From Planctomycetaceae bacterium (GTDB lineage Bacteria > Planctomycetota > Planctomycetia > Pirellulales > Pirellulaceae), in contig REEF01000736.1 in NCBI GenBank assembly GCA_007695205.1, positions 1 to 6,678 on the forward strand: a DNA stretch of 6,678 bases, in the 5' to 3' direction. The notes under the pieces were generated by a model. That model saw only the letters and a program-made list of their open reading frames with translations, made no database searches and was not told the origin of the DNA. The translations under genes and the position numbers were made by a program. Numbering within the stretch: the first letter of the stretch is position 1; every line of letters begins with the position of its first letter. This document shows, piece by piece, positions 5,502 to 6,678 of this stretch.

Positions 5502-5806
5502 ACCATCGACAGCATTCCGAACCCGATAGCTTTGTCTGCCCCAATTGCGGGGCCGACGTTTCCGAAGACGCGCATTTCTGCCGGGCCTGCGGCGCCAGCG
5601 CCGATTCCGGCTGGGATGATGGCGACTGGGACGATTACGAAGAAGACGAAGATGATTTCGACTACGACGACTACCTGCGCCGCGAGTTTCCCGAGCATGC
5701 TCAGCCGGAGACTCGCCCCAACCCCAGACGCGCTCTGACCGTCGTAATCGTCCTACTGCTGTGCTTGGCACTGTTGCTGATGTCGACGCTGGTCATGCCT
5801 TTCTAA
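5498..5806 (+). CDS. Zinc-ribbon protein with acidic linker and C-terminal membrane anchor
   Basis: The 102-residue product starts with a small zinc ribbon: C14-P-N-C17 and C28-R-A-C31, a C-x2-C-x10-C-x2-C pattern of the zinc-ribbon/double-zinc-ribbon type. Residues 39-58 are strongly acidic (D/E with W, Y and F). After a basic patch (R78-R79) a single hydrophobic helix (about 80-99, TVVIVLLLCLALLL) ends two residues before the C-terminus, so it is probably tail-anchored with the ribbon in the cytoplasm. Its ATG overlaps the TGA of the BRCT-MerR-TPR gene (ATGA), which strongly suggests coupled translation and a joint role. No enzymatic motif is present. The function is unknown; recruitment of the regulator or of another partner to the membrane is only an inference. 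Confidence 0.8.
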   Translation: MNHRQHSEPDSFVCPNCGADVSEDAHFCRACGASADSGWDDGDWDDYEEDEDDFDYDDYLRREFPEHAQPETRPNPRRALTVVIVLLLCLALLLMSTLVMPF

Positions 5807-5828
5807 CCAGCACCGATCTCGGAGGCGA

Positions 5829-5879
5829 AAAAGGGGACGGGGGTCTTTTCAGCACCAGAAAAGACCCCCGTCCCCTTTT
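5829..5879. terminator. Perfect 22-bp inverted repeat, likely bidirectional terminator
   Basis: The arms at 5829-5850 and 5858-5879 are perfectly complementary, with a 7-nt loop AGCACCA. The outer ends are AAAA and TTTT, the middle GGGGACGGGGGTC. It lies 22 bp after the plus-strand zinc-ribbon gene and 2 bp after the minus-strand nth stop, so a transcript from either side would fold into a stem followed by or ending in U residues. The length and perfection exceed what a terminator needs, and similar AAAAGGGGACGGGGGTC strings are, as I recall, frequent in planctomycete spacers, so it may also be a dispersed repeat unit. Confidence 0.72.
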
Positions 5880-5881
5880 CT

Positions 5882-6508
5882 TCAACGTTTCGGAAAGCAG
5901 GTGCGGCAGATCTCGCAGACGGACCCGTCACAGCCGCGGGCCGTACAGTGCTGGCGGCCGTAGAAGATGATCTGCAGATGCAAACGGTTCCACAGCTCTT
6001 GCGGAAACAGTCGCTTCAAATCGCGTTCGGTCTGCACCACGCTGCGCCCCGAGCTTAAGCCCCAACGCTGAGCCAGGCGATGGATGTGGGTGTCGACGGG
6101 AAAGGCGGGATGGCCGAAGGCCTGAGCCATCACGACACTGGCCGTCTTGTGTCCCACACCGGGCAGCGATTCCAGGTCTTCGAAGCTCTCCGGCACCCGC
6201 CCATCGAACCGGTCTAACAATTGCTGGGAAAGCGCGGCGATGGCCTTGGCCTTTTGAGGAGCCAACCCCAGAGGCTGGATGATCGACTGGATGGTTTCCA
6301 CCGGCAACCGAGCCATCGCTGCGGGCGTGCGGGCCAAACGGAAAAGCGCGGGGCTGACTTCGTTGACCTTCTTATCGGTCGACTGGGCGCTTAACACCAC
6401 GGCGACAAGCAGCGTGTACGGATCGACATGCTGCAAAGGAATCGGCGTGTCCGGATACAGCAGCTGCAGGTGCTGCTGGACGAATTTCGCTCGCTCGCGT
6501 TTATTCAT
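5882..6508 (-). CDS. nth: Endonuclease III (DNA glycosylase/AP lyase)
   Basis: This 208-residue protein has nearly the length of E. coli Nth (211). It removes oxidised pyrimidines from DNA and cleaves the abasic site in base excision repair. Seen in order: VLSAQSTDKKVN (38-49), the helix-hairpin-helix LPGVGHK (115-121) with the Schiff-base lysine K121, and VDTH with catalytic D139, matching K120 and D138 of the E. coli enzyme. The C-terminal cluster region has cysteines 188, 193, 198, 201 and 204, spaced C-x4-C-x4-C-x2-C-x2-C rather than the usual C-x6-C-x2-C-x5-C. The iron-sulfur cluster is therefore likely but of variant form. ATG 6508 is the natural start by length; no good Shine-Dalgarno precedes it. 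The gene converges on the plus-strand cluster and is probably monocistronic. Confidence 0.94.
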   Translation of the reverse strand: MNKRERAKFVQQHLQLLYPDTPIPLQHVDPYTLLVAVVLSAQSTDKKVNEVSPALFRLARTPAAMARLPVETIQSIIQPLGLAPQKAKAIAALSQQLLDRFDGRVPESFEDLESLPGVGHKTASVVMAQAFGHPAFPVDTHIHRLAQRWGLSSGRSVVQTERDLKRLFPQELWNRLHLQIIFYGRQHCTARGCDGSVCEICRTCFPKR

Positions 6509-6542
6509 GACGGCTGCCGTTCGTAAAGTTTGGTAGCGGTTC

Positions 6543-6571
6543 TTTCGGTCATATCACACCAGGGTTACAAT
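6543..6571 (+). promoter_or_regulatory. Weak candidate promoter for the right-edge gene
   Basis: The spacer 6509-6642 separates nth from the divergent right-edge gene. A TACAAT at 6566-6571 follows TTTCGG (6543-6548) by 17 bp. The -10 box is good, the -35 box poor. No clear promoter is seen for nth in the opposite direction. Confidence 0.25.
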
Positions 6572-6642
6572 GTGGCCTTGCTGGGAGACGCCAGGACGCG
6601 ATTCCCTGAGTTTCGGGAGCAGGCATTCATCAAGGGGATACC

Positions 6643-6678
6643 ATGTCCGAGCAGAAAAGGTTTGACTGTGTCGTCATC
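6643..6678 (+). CDS. N-terminus of a possible FAD/NAD-binding oxidoreductase (partial)
   Basis: Twelve codons are present: MSEQKRFDCVVI. A basic/aromatic residue pair, then D and three hydrophobic residues ending V-V-I, is how many flavin- or dinucleotide-binding Rossmann enzymes begin just before the GxGxxG loop (dihydrolipoamide dehydrogenase, thioredoxin reductase and geranylgeranyl reductase types). The glycine motif itself lies outside the window. AGGGGA at 6633-6638 is a reasonable though close (4 nt) ribosome binding site. The start is well supported; the family is only a guess from a short strand. Confidence 0.45.
   Translation, partial: MSEQKRFDCVVI

Noticed and set aside
4849..5544. 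Minus-strand open frame of 231 codons opposite the TPR region
   Set aside because: Arg/Pro-rich antisense shadow of the repeat-containing coding sequence.

Overview
The window looks like chromosomal DNA from a planctomycete of the Pirellulaceae type (Rhodopirellula and relatives). That is an inference from the moderately high GC, the long gene-poor spacers with repeats, the BRCT-MerR-TPR fusion protein and the style of the small secreted protein. No rRNA, tRNA, CRISPR array or intact insertion sequence is visible.

Left edge (1-357, minus strand): the start of a VapBC-like toxin-antitoxin operon. A good promoter (TTGAAA-18 bp-TACAAT) and a strong ribosome binding site precede an 80-residue ribbon-helix-helix-type antitoxin. 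Its stop codon overlaps the start of a PIN-domain toxin that runs off the window. From 358 to 774 there is no convincing gene. This stretch carries four copies of a 15-bp unit arranged as two tandem pairs in inverted orientation. A small predicted secreted protein follows (775-1032), then a 290-bp non-coding leader with two small hairpins.

Centre (1323-5806, plus strand): four collinear genes that may form one transcription unit. The first is a 551-residue zinc-type medium-chain dehydrogenase whose nucleotide-binding half appears duplicated, the first copy being degenerate. A GTG start directly behind its stop codon opens the second gene, a homologue of mannitol-1-phosphate 5-dehydrogenase. 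Together these suggest a two-step oxidation or epimerisation of a sugar alcohol or sugar phosphate; the substrate is unknown. The third gene encodes a BRCT-MerR-TPR fusion, and the fourth, overlapping it by 4 bp, encodes a small zinc-ribbon protein with an acidic linker and a C-terminal membrane anchor. These last two look like a translationally coupled regulatory or scaffold pair.

Right edge: a perfect 22-bp inverted repeat sits between the convergent ends of the plus-strand cluster and nth (endonuclease III, minus strand, 5882-6508). It probably acts as a bidirectional terminator and may belong to a dispersed repeat family. Beyond nth, a 134-bp spacer leads to the first 12 codons of a plus-strand gene, possibly a flavin- or NAD-binding oxidoreductase.

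The most unusual items are the duplicated-Rossmann dehydrogenase with its MtlD-like partner, the BRCT-MerR-TPR protein with its membrane-anchored zinc-ribbon neighbour, and the inverted 15-bp repeat pairs.
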